64,000 nucleotides of DNA from Porticoccaceae bacterium (GTDB lineage: Bacteria; Pseudomonadota; Gammaproteobacteria; Pseudomonadales; Porticoccaceae). Below the pieces are notes generated by a model that searched no databases, had not been told where the DNA came from, and saw nothing but the letters and a program-made list of their open reading frames with translations. Positions 33,871-43,079 of the stretch are shown here, one piece after another; within the stretch, counting starts at the first letter, position 1, and each line of letters starts with the position of its first letter. The translations under genes and the position numbers were made by a program. The stretch spans positions 62,001-126,000 of the forward strand of contig JAHEHL010000009.1 in the NCBI GenBank assembly GCA_024644595.1, given 5' to 3'.

Positions 33871-35565
33871 TTACTTCAGCGCGGCAGCCGCTCGCGCAAG
33901 CAGATCGCCGGCATAGTTCATTGCATGAAAAATAATCGTCTGTTCATGTGAGCCAGTGACCAGATGGGCGCCTGGGCCCGTCGCATAAATCGCCACATCC
34001 TCCCCGCCATGCGTTTCACCACCCATGGGCACCAGTACTTCCTGATGGAAACCGGGGGCCTCTGTATCCACAGCCGACAAATCTCCTCGCCCGGCTACTG
34101 GCTTGGTGTAATAGACTTTATCCGCATTGGTCTCAGCACCCAGATCATGAACCCCGAGGCCATTACTGTAGCTCAACGTCGTGTAGGGCAAGCCATCAGC
34201 AGCCAGACTCGGCTTATCAGCACCAGGCGCCACCACCTTGCCCAAAATTGGATTGCCGCGCTTGGGATAGCCTGCCATGGTCATCACATGGCTATGGTCC
34301 GCGGTGACTATAATTAACGTCTCATCCGGGTTTGTAGCGTCGACCGCGGCCTGCACCGCACGCGACAATTCGACTGTTGCATTAAGTGCACTGAAGGCAT
34401 TGTTGGCATGATGGCCGTGATCAATACGCCCCGCCTCGACCATCAGAAAAAATCCCTGCGGGTTATTATCCAGAATCTCGATCGCCTTACGGGTCATATC
34501 GGTGAGCGAAGGCTCGCCCGTCTCGCTATTTTGGCGATCTGCTTCGTACCGCATATGTGACATGTTGAACAGACCAAAAAGGTGCTCAGTCGTAGCCAGC
34601 TCGACAGCCTCCAAGCCACTGCTATCCGACACATAATCGCCCTCGGGATAGAGTGATGACCACTCCTCAATCAGGTTGCGGCCATCATTGCGCTCGCCGG
34701 TCTGACGCGCTATCTCGGCAGATGATGGTTCGTCTGACGAGGATTCTTGACTAACCTCGTTCGGTAAAAACTCACGGCGACCGCCGCCCAACGCCACTTC
34801 GATACCATTGATCTCACTGCCGGGATACCGGGCTTTGAGATTGCGCTCGAAATGAATCAGCTGCGAGGCAATATCTTCACAGCCCGCGGCAATCGCCTCA
34901 GCAGGCATGTTTGAGGGATTTTCCCAATCGCGACTGGCTGATTTGGCATAGGTAGCAGCGGGTGTGGCATGAGTAATCCGTGCGGTCGAGACAATTCCGG
35001 TAGATAACCCGGCTATTTCCGCTAACTCCAAAGCAGTAAACAGTTCGTTGCCCCGGCCTGACTCGCAGTCACCATGATGCACATTTTCATCAATACCAAT
35101 CACACCGACATCGGTCTTAACGCCACTGATAATGGCTGTCATAGTGCCAGCAGAATCTGGGGTTTGCGCGTCGACATTGTAGGTTTTGGACAGACCAACA
35201 AAAGGGAATTTACCAAAGCTAAGACTGTTCTCTTCACCCGAGACACCCTGTTGCTGTCCCTCAAAAATACGCGCAGCGGTGACCGTGGCCACCCCCATGC
35301 CGTCACCGACAAAGAGAATAATATTTTTCGCCGACCCGGGTTCAAGCGCCAGACGCTGCGCTTGTCTGTTAGTTTCAGTAATCGCCGCTGCCGAAGCCTG
35401 ATACCAGCTGTTCTCTGTGCTCTTCAAAAGCGCAGCGCGGGCAGCCGTATCAGCTATCGCGGTTGTCTTGTTCTCAGCTGAACAGGCCGTTAGGAGTATA
35501 ACGCCAAGGCTGACAGCCACGAGATTACCGGACTTTACAGCCACCGGTCGCGGAATATTTTTCAT
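33871..35565 (-). CDS. phoA: Alkaline phosphatase (PhoA family) lipoprotein
   Basis: A 564-aa alkaline phosphatase with the metal site VGDGMG, the catalytic Ser region (TPDSAGTMTAIISG), VEAGRIDHGHHANN and ADHSHVMTMAGYP. It hydrolyses phosphate monoesters outside the cytoplasm. The N-terminus is a lipoprotein signal (GVILLTAC, Cys at about 28), so it is predicted to be membrane-anchored rather than free. I use the second ATG (MKNIPRP) because GGGGA stands 5 nt upstream. A set of short imperfect direct repeats lies about 145-200 bp upstream. No recognisable PhoB box (11-bp period CTGTCAT) was found. Confidence 0.92.
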   Translation of the reverse strand: MKNIPRPVAVKSGNLVAVSLGVILLTACSAENKTTAIADTAARAALLKSTENSWYQASAAAITETNRQAQRLALEPGSAKNIILFVGDGMGVATVTAARIFEGQQQGVSGEENSLSFGKFPFVGLSKTYNVDAQTPDSAGTMTAIISGVKTDVGVIGIDENVHHGDCESGRGNELFTALELAEIAGLSTGIVSTARITHATPAATYAKSASRDWENPSNMPAEAIAAGCEDIASQLIHFERNLKARYPGSEINGIEVALGGGRREFLPNEVSQESSSDEPSSAEIARQTGERNDGRNLIEEWSSLYPEGDYVSDSSGLEAVELATTEHLFGLFNMSHMRYEADRQNSETGEPSLTDMTRKAIEILDNNPQGFFLMVEAGRIDHGHHANNAFSALNATVELSRAVQAAVDATNPDETLIIVTADHSHVMTMAGYPKRGNPILGKVVAPGADKPSLAADGLPYTTLSYSNGLGVHDLGAETNADKVYYTKPVAGRGDLSAVDTEAPGFHQEVLVPMGGETHGGEDVAIYATGPGAHLVTGSHEQTIIFHAMNYAGDLLARAAAALK

Positions 35566-35708
35566 AGTGTTCCCCAATAAATTATTGTTTTAAATTGCTC
35601 AAAATCCCGTATTTCAAGAAGACCCAAGTATGCCACTGCGAGAATAAAACCGGGAGAGCTAAACGAGAAAAAAGCGCAGTGCTGAGGAGCGGATTGTCTA
35701 GCACGACT

Positions 35709-35762
35709 GAATAGAGCGGTTTGAATGGAGTGGCTGTGAATAGAGTGATTTAGATAGAGCCG
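35709..35762. repeat. Four imperfect 14-15-bp direct repeats upstream of phoA
   Basis: GAATAGAGCGGTTT (35709), GAATGGAGTGGCTGT (35723), GAATAGAGTGATTT (35738) and AGATAGAGCCG (35752) follow each other with a 14-15-bp period. They lie between phoA and the small HTH gene, both on the minus strand. They may be an operator array or a degenerate microsatellite. Confidence 0.5.
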
Positions 35763-35771
35763 ACCGGCGCG

Positions 35772-36098
35772 TTATGGCTCAAAGTGCAACAACTCATCGA
35801 CATCGAGACCATGGGCTTTGGCTATTTTAAACAGCTGCCACAACGATACGATGGCTTGAGGATTTTGTTCCATTCTCTGATATTGACGCAGTGACAGCTC
35901 GTAGTCGGCCATATCTTCCTGCACCATATTTTTATTATTTCGCAGCGTGACAATACGCTTTTGCAGTTTTTCTTGTAACTGCAAAAATTCGTCGTAATAC
36001 GCGGAGTCAGCATTTGGGCGCTGCATATCAGTTTGCTCAGATACCTGTTGACGTGACAAGCCAAGCTTGGCATATTGAAAATCACACCAACACGCCAT
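35772..36098 (-). CDS. Small helix-turn-helix (XRE-like) protein
   Basis: A 108-aa protein if started at MACWCDFQ (AAGGA about 11 nt upstream); the ORF track begins 72 bp earlier and another ATG lies at 36026, so the start is uncertain. The C-terminal half (LQKRIVTLRNNKNMVQEDMADYELSLRQYQRMEQNPQAIVSLWQLFKIAKAHGLDVDELLHF) has the five-helix pattern of a Cro/C1-type DNA-binding domain: a 'VQEDMADYELSLRQYQRME' turn and an ending like other XRE regulators. No effector domain is present. The target is unknown; the phosphatase downstream is one candidate. Confidence 0.6.
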   Translation of the reverse strand: MACWCDFQYAKLGLSRQQVSEQTDMQRPNADSAYYDEFLQLQEKLQKRIVTLRNNKNMVQEDMADYELSLRQYQRMEQNPQAIVSLWQLFKIAKAHGLDVDELLHFEP

Positions 36099-36236
36099 GC
36101 TTGACGTCTTCCTTGACGAAAATTTGAAGTGAATCGCATTGCTAAATCGGTGTGAAAATCGGGCTAGCACATTGCCCGGCTAATGGATGACTCGGCGCTA
36201 TACACAGCACGAGCAACGTAAAAGGAGTTACAACAA

Positions 36237-36680
36237 GTGAACCAGAAGCTGTTCTTTAAACCCCTCAAATGCTTTAAACCCTCTGCCAAACCGGCCTTTG
36301 CCGCCCTGCTTGCTCTGTTATTCAGTTGTGTGCTGCCTGGCTGCGCCAACTATGCCGAGCAGCCAAACTACGATCTAGATCGACTAACCCTCAACCGCAG
36401 CGCGGCGTTCACTCAGCGCGAACTGATTAATCAGGCCCTCAAAGAGCCCAACCACAGCGACGCTGAACGCAAGACAGCGCTTGTAAACAGCTACTGTGAC
36501 CTGGCCTATCGATCAATAATTTATATTTCCCCAGACAAAACGCCTGACGCCTGCCACAGTCTCGGCAACCGTCAGCGCAGCTGCGCCTATAAAATGCATA
36601 TCTGCATCAGGAATTGCCCGCTGCGAGCAGGCAACTGTGAACCCTGCATCGACCGCGCCAGAGAATGCCTGACTGAGTAA
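36237..36680 (+). CDS. Small Cys-rich putative lipoprotein
   Basis: A 147-aa protein with a long basic leader, a hydrophobic stretch and a lipobox (LLFSCVLPGC, lipidated Cys at about 36). The mature part ends in a Cys-rich tail (about nine Cys, e.g. CAYKMHICIRNCPLRAGNCEPCIDRAREC), suggesting disulfides or metal binding. The start is GTG with AAAGGAG about 9 nt upstream. I recognise no family. It stands alone between the leftward HTH and GST genes. Confidence 0.65.
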   Translation: MNQKLFFKPLKCFKPSAKPAFAALLALLFSCVLPGCANYAEQPNYDLDRLTLNRSAAFTQRELINQALKEPNHSDAERKTALVNSYCDLAYRSIIYISPDKTPDACHSLGNRQRSCAYKMHICIRNCPLRAGNCEPCIDRARECLTE

Positions 36681-36697
36681 TTCTGGCAGGCACCCGC

Positions 36698-37333
36698 TTA
36701 GTCACTAGTCGGACCGTAGGCATAAAATCCACCTCGCTCAAGCGCAGCACGATACGCTGGACGCTGCTGAACACGCTCGCGGTAGGCAACAATATTTGGC
36801 AACTTATTCAGTGAATGCAGCAACGGAGCAATCTCAACCACAAAAGAGACTTGAATATCAGCACCGGAAAAACGGTTGCCTACCAACCAGTCAACACCCT
36901 CCAGAGCTTTATCGATATAACCAAGGTGGCGCTGCAACTCGTCGCTGATTCGCGGTTGCAGCGCCGCGCCGGCTTCACCCAGACGTGCCGTATAGAGCTT
37001 CAACATCAGCGGCAACATGGCGCTGCCCTCGGCATAATGCAGCCACTGCATATACTGTTCATACTCATGACTGTCCGCCTTAGGCTGCAGACGGCCATTG
37101 CCATAGTGACGCAGAATGTAGTCAATAATGGCGCCGGACTCGATGACAGTGGTAGCGTTATCGGTCAGAACCGGTGATTTACCCAGCGGGTGAATCTGCT
37201 CGAGTTCAGGTGGTGCCAGATTGGTTTCAGCATCGCGCTGATAGGTTTTAAGCTCATAGTCGAGAGATAACTCCTCGAGCAACCACAAAATACGTTGCGA
37301 ACGAGAGTTATTAAGATGGTGAACAGTTAGCAT
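36698..37333 (-). CDS. Glutathione S-transferase
   Basis: A 211-aa cytosolic GST. The N-terminal thioredoxin-like domain has LTVHHLNNSRSQRILWLLEEL (Ser/Asn near residues 9-10 as the likely thiol-activating site), the cis-Pro (GKSPVLTD) and the ESGAIIDYIL glutathione-binding helix. The C-terminal helical domain contains GNRFSGADIQVSF with the N-capping box. It resembles YfcG/GstA-like bacterial GSTs. The substrate is unknown. Confidence 0.9.
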   Translation of the reverse strand: MLTVHHLNNSRSQRILWLLEELSLDYELKTYQRDAETNLAPPELEQIHPLGKSPVLTDNATTVIESGAIIDYILRHYGNGRLQPKADSHEYEQYMQWLHYAEGSAMLPLMLKLYTARLGEAGAALQPRISDELQRHLGYIDKALEGVDWLVGNRFSGADIQVSFVVEIAPLLHSLNKLPNIVAYRERVQQRPAYRAALERGGFYAYGPTSD

Positions 37334-37555
37334 AGTGATCTCTTATTAATCTGTTATTAGAGGATAAAAAGATACCGCACTGACAGTGCAATGTCGCATC
37401 AGTATAGCGAAAAGCTCTGAGTAAATCGCAGTTATCAGATCTCAACGACACGATTGATTGTTCTCTCCTGTCAGCCATTGTAAGCTAGCGCGCATCACTG
37501 ATTGCGTCCCGAGATAACTTTGTCGAAAGTCTTTACTTACCCGCCGTTGCGCTCA

Positions 37556-38392
37556 ATGCGCGATCATTTTAAATGCCCAAACTGTGCTCAGCCATTGGAG
37601 CGATTGAGCGATCAGCCGCAGACTTTTCGCTGTAGCAATAATCACAGTTTCGACATAGCCCGCGAGGGCTACCTCAACCTGCTGCTGGCACAGCACAAAC
37701 GCAGCCGCAACCCCGGCGACAGCGATGAAATGATCCGCAGCAGGCAGCGCTTTTTAGAGGCCGGTTACTACCGTCCGCTATCAGAGGCCGTTGTCGCGGC
37801 GGTGGCCGACTCGGCCAAGGGCTTTGACCAAACTGTATTGGATCTGGGTTGCGGAGAGGGTCATTATCTGCAGCAGCTACGTGAGGCGTCAGCTGAGCTT
37901 GGACTGATCGGTATGGATATTTCCAAGTTTGCTGTGCGCCTGGCGGCGAAGCGCAAACTGAATGCGCGTCTGGCGGTGGATAGCGTGTTCTCTATTCCGC
38001 TGTTTGATAACAGCGTCGATACGGCAGTTTCAGTGTTTTCACCCATCAGCGTGGAGGAGACAGCACGGGTTTTAAAGCCCGGTGGTAAACTGATTATGGT
38101 AGGTCCCGGCGAAGAACATCTCTCCGGACTCACCGCACTGATCTATGAACACACTGTTCCCCATCGCGGCAATTACGAAGGCCTGGATGCCGCGAATCAA
38201 TTGAGCTTATTGCAGCAGGTGGAGATCAAGCAGAGCATAACCGTCAGTGGCTGCGATATTCTCGATCTATTAAAAATGACGCCCTATTACTGGCATAGCC
38301 GCCCGGAGCAACAGCAGTTGCTGGCTCAGCTTGACAAACTTGAAACGCCAATCCACTTTTACCTCAAACTTTACCAAAATCAGAGCAGCTGA
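37556..38392 (+). CDS. rlmA: 23S rRNA (guanine-N1)-methyltransferase RlmA family
   Basis: SAM-dependent methyltransferase expected to modify 23S rRNA at G745 (E. coli numbering). The N-terminal zinc ribbon FKCPNCAQPL...FRCSNNHSFDIAREGYLNLL matches E. coli RlmA closely, then HKRSRNPGDSDEMIRSRQRFLEAGYY and the Rossmann motif VLDLGCGEGHYLQQL. The ATG at 37556 (MRDHFKCPNC) gives the family-typical start but has a poor ribosome-binding site. TTG at 37520 with GAG upstream, or the ORF-track TTG at 37502, are alternatives. The downstream kinase gene starts at the next base pair or so. Confidence 0.88.
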   Translation: MRDHFKCPNCAQPLERLSDQPQTFRCSNNHSFDIAREGYLNLLLAQHKRSRNPGDSDEMIRSRQRFLEAGYYRPLSEAVVAAVADSAKGFDQTVLDLGCGEGHYLQQLREASAELGLIGMDISKFAVRLAAKRKLNARLAVDSVFSIPLFDNSVDTAVSVFSPISVEETARVLKPGGKLIMVGPGEEHLSGLTALIYEHTVPHRGNYEGLDAANQLSLLQQVEIKQSITVSGCDILDLLKMTPYYWHSRPEQQQLLAQLDKLETPIHFYLKLYQNQSS

Positions 38393-38393
38393 T

Positions 38394-39272
38394 ATGACCG
38401 AGGCGGAAGAACAGTTTTTACTGCGCAACCAATTGCCTGACAGTTATCTCGACAGTGCAGAAAAATGGTTCAGCCGATTAATCGAAGCATACAAAGCCCC
38501 ACAACATCCGGCATTGGTTATCGGCATTAATGGCACTCAGGGCTCTGGAAAATCTACCCTTGCCGACTACCTCTGTACGGTCCTCAACGAACGCTATGAT
38601 CTGCACTGCGTATCGCTGTCGATTGATGATTTCTATCTGACCAAAGATCAGCGTCACCAGCTCGCCACCGAGGTTCATCCATTGCTGGCAACGCGAGGTG
38701 TTCCGGGAACCCATGATATCGCCCTGGCGTTGCAGACTCTCGATAGTTTGCTTACCCAAAATGATGCTGGCGAAACGATTGTCCCGCGCTTTGACAAAAG
38801 CTGCGATGATCGCCAGCCACTAAGTCAATGGGACAAAGTCAGCGGTGCAGTGGATATTATTGTCTTGGAAGGTTGGTGTATCGGCGCCAAGCCGCAACAG
38901 GAAGCTGCTCTGTCTGAAGCGATAAATAAGCTTGAGACCAAACAGGATGCCGAAGGCATCTGGCGACACTATATAAATAAGACATTGGCCAATGACTATC
39001 AGGCACTTTTTAAGCGTATAGACCAGTTGGTTATGTTGCGCGCGCCCTCGTTCGAAACCGTTTTCAACTGGCGCCGGGAACAGGAAGAAAAATTGATTGC
39101 CCGGCTCGGCGACTCGGCCCAGCACCATAGTGGCATTATGTCAGCGCAACAGGTCGCTGACTTTATAGCCCACTACCAGAGGATCACCGAGCACAGCCTG
39201 CGCGAGATGCCCGAGCGCGCCGACCATCTCTTCCAGCTAGACGATCAGCGCCGAATTACAAGTGCCCAATAA
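38394..39272 (+). CDS. P-loop kinase resembling D-glycerate 3-kinase
   Basis: A 292-aa kinase of the GLYK/YggC-like P-loop family, with Walker A GINGTQGSGKSTLADYL, the SIDDFYLTKDQRHQLA segment, RGVPGTHD and FNWRREQEEKL. The best-known members phosphorylate D-glycerate to 3-phosphoglycerate. I trimmed the ORF-track start, which lies inside rlmA; the ATG used is one base after the rlmA stop, so the two are probably co-transcribed. If it is glycerate kinase it could return C3 units from glycine/serine metabolism to glycolysis, but that is inference. Confidence 0.8.
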   Translation: MTEAEEQFLLRNQLPDSYLDSAEKWFSRLIEAYKAPQHPALVIGINGTQGSGKSTLADYLCTVLNERYDLHCVSLSIDDFYLTKDQRHQLATEVHPLLATRGVPGTHDIALALQTLDSLLTQNDAGETIVPRFDKSCDDRQPLSQWDKVSGAVDIIVLEGWCIGAKPQQEAALSEAINKLETKQDAEGIWRHYINKTLANDYQALFKRIDQLVMLRAPSFETVFNWRREQEEKLIARLGDSAQHHSGIMSAQQVADFIAHYQRITEHSLREMPERADHLFQLDDQRRITSAQ

Positions 39273-39282
39273 TCTACTGTAA

Positions 39283-40587
<1,305 letters not shown>

Positions 40588-40617
40588 TCAAATAGATTGG
40601 ACTGCCCGGAGTAAACC

Positions 40618-41796
40618 TCAAGGCAGTTTTTTAATAACAAATTGACCATCTTGCTCAACCAGCAGGCGATCACAATTTACTTCGCTAAAGTCAACATGTT
40701 GACCAGCAAAACCCTGCACCACGCGATTGCCCTGACTGCGCAATAGTGCAATCTGCTCAGCCATTTGCGGGTTGCCACTGTACGGCACAAAAATCCCTGC
40801 AGCGGCGTTATGAGTATTGATGCTCTGACTGACCAGAGACTTCAGATTAAAGGCAAAACCAGTCGCTGGGCGCGAACGTCCGAAGGCTTCTCCAACATGA
40901 TCATAACGCCCGCCATTGCCGAGTGCCTTTCCATAGCCCTGGACATAGGCGGAAAATACCACACCGGTGTGATAGTGGTAGCCCGGAAGTTCGCCAAGAT
41001 CGAGATAGATCGTAACATTGCGATCAGCAATAACAGCGACAATTTCTTCCAGCTGGGCAATTGCCGCCAGCACTGCCGCGGGCGCCCCGGCAAGTTTTTC
41101 ACTGGCGGCGGCGAGAACCTCAACACTGCCAGTCAGCCCAGGCAGAACATTTAACCAACCGGCCAACTGGGGGTCGCTGATATTGGATTCAATCCACTGA
41201 CCCAATTCGCGGGTCGCCTTGCGCTGGAGCAGATCAAAAAGCTCTGCTTCACTGTCAGCACTGAGACCCGTATCGGCCAGCAGGCCTCGGAAAATATCCA
41301 CATGTCCAAGATCGAGATGGACGTTTTTGACGCCAGCTGTAGACAATGTCTTGAGAAACAGTTCGATCACTTCGATATCGGCTGCCAGCGTCGCTTCGCC
41401 AAACAGTTCAACACCCAGTGAGATAGGAGTACGTGACTGCAGTGGACCACGCGGTTTGGTGTGCAAAACAGTGCCTGCATAACAGAGTCGGCTAGGGCCT
41501 TCGCGACGCAAACTGTGAGCATCCATACGCGCAGTCTGGGGAGTGATATCCGCGCGAATACCCATCATTCGACCACTGAGCTGATCAGTAATGCGGAACG
41601 TCATCAAATCGAGGTCAGAGCCAGAGCCACTGAGCAGGGAGTCGGTAAACTCAACCATCGGCGGAATCACCAGATCGTAGCCCCAGGTATTGTACAGGTC
41701 GAGAAGCTGACGCCGCAGATACTCGACGACCTGAGCGCGCTCTGGAAGCACCTCATCAACACCGTCTGGCAATAACCAACGATCTACATTTGTCAT
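40618..41796 (-). CDS. hisZ: ATP phosphoribosyltransferase regulatory subunit
   Basis: A 392-aa class II histidyl-tRNA-synthetase paralogue that serves as regulatory partner of short-form HisG in histidine synthesis. Conserved parts are RWLLPDGVDEVLPERAQ, MTFRITDQLSGRMMGIRADITPQTARMDAH and NGGRYDHVGEAFGRSRPATGFAF. It lacks the C-terminal anticodon-binding domain of true HisS, as expected. It lies in the hflKC-DUF2065-hisZ-purA order seen in Pseudomonas and relatives. HisG itself is not in the window. Confidence 0.95.
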   Translation of the reverse strand: MTNVDRWLLPDGVDEVLPERAQVVEYLRRQLLDLYNTWGYDLVIPPMVEFTDSLLSGSGSDLDLMTFRITDQLSGRMMGIRADITPQTARMDAHSLRREGPSRLCYAGTVLHTKPRGPLQSRTPISLGVELFGEATLAADIEVIELFLKTLSTAGVKNVHLDLGHVDIFRGLLADTGLSADSEAELFDLLQRKATRELGQWIESNISDPQLAGWLNVLPGLTGSVEVLAAASEKLAGAPAAVLAAIAQLEEIVAVIADRNVTIYLDLGELPGYHYHTGVVFSAYVQGYGKALGNGGRYDHVGEAFGRSRPATGFAFNLKSLVSQSINTHNAAAGIFVPYSGNPQMAEQIALLRSQGNRVVQGFAGQHVDFSEVNCDRLLVEQDGQFVIKKLP

Positions 41797-41884
41797 CTAC
41801 GTTCCTTCAACCTCTAACTTTCTGATCCTGAATAGTGCGGCCTGTCAGACTGGTGTTTGAGAAATCAGCTCAAACAGCCAGCGC

Positions 41885-42070
41885 CTAACGCAGAAAAAGC
41901 AGCGCTACGGCACCTATGGCCATACTTAGCAAACCAACACGACGCATACTCTTGTCATCAACAGTAGCCATCATCACTACCATTTTGCGCCATCTTGCCG
42001 GGGACAAAAATGGCATTATCCCCTCAAGTACCAGCATTAAACAAATTGCCGTTGCAATATCTGTAAGCAT
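41885..42070 (-). CDS. DUF2065 family small membrane protein
   Basis: A 61-aa protein with two hydrophobic helices (IATAICLMLVLEGIMPFL and VGLLSMAIGAVALLFL) joined by a basic loop (SPARWRKMVVMMATVDDKSMRR). This is the YjeT/DUF2065 family, commonly found between hflC and hisZ/purA. I use MLTDIATA as start because GGGGTGG lies about 6-7 nt upstream; the ORF track is 24 bp longer. Function is unknown, and association with the HflKC membrane complex is only suggested by gene order. An intrinsic terminator sits just before its ribosome-binding site. Confidence 0.88.
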   Translation of the reverse strand: MLTDIATAICLMLVLEGIMPFLSPARWRKMVVMMATVDDKSMRRVGLLSMAIGAVALLFLR

Positions 42071-42094
42071 AAACGGCCACCCCAAAATCGGCAC

Positions 42095-42119
42095 AAAAAA
42101 ACCGGGTCGCCCCGGTTTT
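42095..42119 (-). terminator. Intrinsic terminator after hflC, just upstream of the DUF2065 gene
   Basis: On the minus strand AAACCGGG, a 4-nt loop GCGA and CCCGGTTT are followed by a run of U (seven A on the plus strand, 42095-42101). It ends about 25 bp before the DUF2065 ATG. It should end hflX-hflK-hflC transcripts, or act as an attenuator for the DUF2065-hisZ-purA genes. Confidence 0.8.
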
Positions 42120-42209
42120 CGAATTTTAGCAAAGTCACCCTCAATGTGGCAGGAGTTTTTGCATTAATTAAATAGACTCCAACCGGAGGCAATAATCGGA
42201 CAGTGCCGA

Positions 42210-43079
42210 TTATTTACCTCCCTGCTTTTTCAGGTACTTAAAGAAATCACTCTCGGGAGCAACCAGCATAATATCGCCCTTGTTCGAGAAGCTGTTCTTA
42301 TAAGCATTAAGGCTGCGCATAAACGAGTAAAACTCAGGATCTTGCTGGTAGGCCTGAGCATAAATGCTCGCGGCCTCAGCATCACCCGTACCACGCAACT
42401 GCTCCGAATCTCGATAAGCATTAGCCAGCTCAATGGTTCGTTCGCGGTCTGCCGATGCACGAATGCGCTCGGCACGCTCCTTACCTGTAGAGCGCAGCTC
42501 GCGCGCCTCTTTTTCACGCTCAGCGGTCATACGTCTAAAAACCTGACTACTAACCTCTTGAGGCAAATCAATGCGCTTGACGCGCACATCGACCACTTCA
42601 ATACCCAGACTGCCGAGAACGGATTCGTTCAGGTCAGAGGTGATATCTTCCATCAATAGATCACGCTCACCGGAAACCACCTCATGCAGAGTACGGGTAC
42701 CAAACTGATTACGCAGTCCATTATTGACTCGGTTGGCGAGACGATTGTGGGCGACGGTTTCAACACCACCTGTGGCTTTGTAGTAGGTTTCGACATTAGC
42801 AATTCGCCACTTGGCGTAAGAATCAACAATCAGACGCTTTTTCTCAACCGTGAAGAAGCTGGCAGGTTGCGCATCAACAGTCAGAATGCGTGCATCGAAC
42901 AGGCGAACATCGTCTGCCAGTGGCAATTTGACGTGCAGGCCTGGCTGAATATCCGCCTCAACCAGACGTCCAAAACGCAGTTTTACACCACGCTCGGTTT
43001 CGCTGACCACATACAGAGTGCTGCTGGCGGCAACCGCCAACACAGCCAAGATGATCACAGACTTTAATAAATTGCTCAT
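42210..43079 (-). CDS. hflC: HflC, SPFH protein of the FtsH-associated HflKC complex
   Basis: A 289-aa membrane-anchored SPFH/prohibitin-family protein. One N-terminal membrane helix (SVIILAVLAVAASSTLYVV) precedes the SPFH domain (ETERGVKLRFGRLVEADIQPGLHVKLP; FTVEKKRLIVDSYAKWRI), then a charged coiled-coil (RRMTAEREKEARELRSTGKERAERIRASADRERTIELA). With HflK it forms the large cage that encloses the FtsH protease and modulates its activity. Its ATG overlaps the hflK stop (ATGA). Confidence 0.97.
   Translation of the reverse strand: MSNLLKSVIILAVLAVAASSTLYVVSETERGVKLRFGRLVEADIQPGLHVKLPLADDVRLFDARILTVDAQPASFFTVEKKRLIVDSYAKWRIANVETYYKATGGVETVAHNRLANRVNNGLRNQFGTRTLHEVVSGERDLLMEDITSDLNESVLGSLGIEVVDVRVKRIDLPQEVSSQVFRRMTAEREKEARELRSTGKERAERIRASADRERTIELANAYRDSEQLRGTGDAEAASIYAQAYQQDPEFYSFMRSLNAYKNSFSNKGDIMLVAPESDFFKYLKKQGGK

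Noticed and set aside
35566-35771. PhoB box ahead of phoA
   Set aside because: The repeats present have a 14-15-bp period and no CTGTCAT core; a Pho box needs 7-mers with an 11-bp period.
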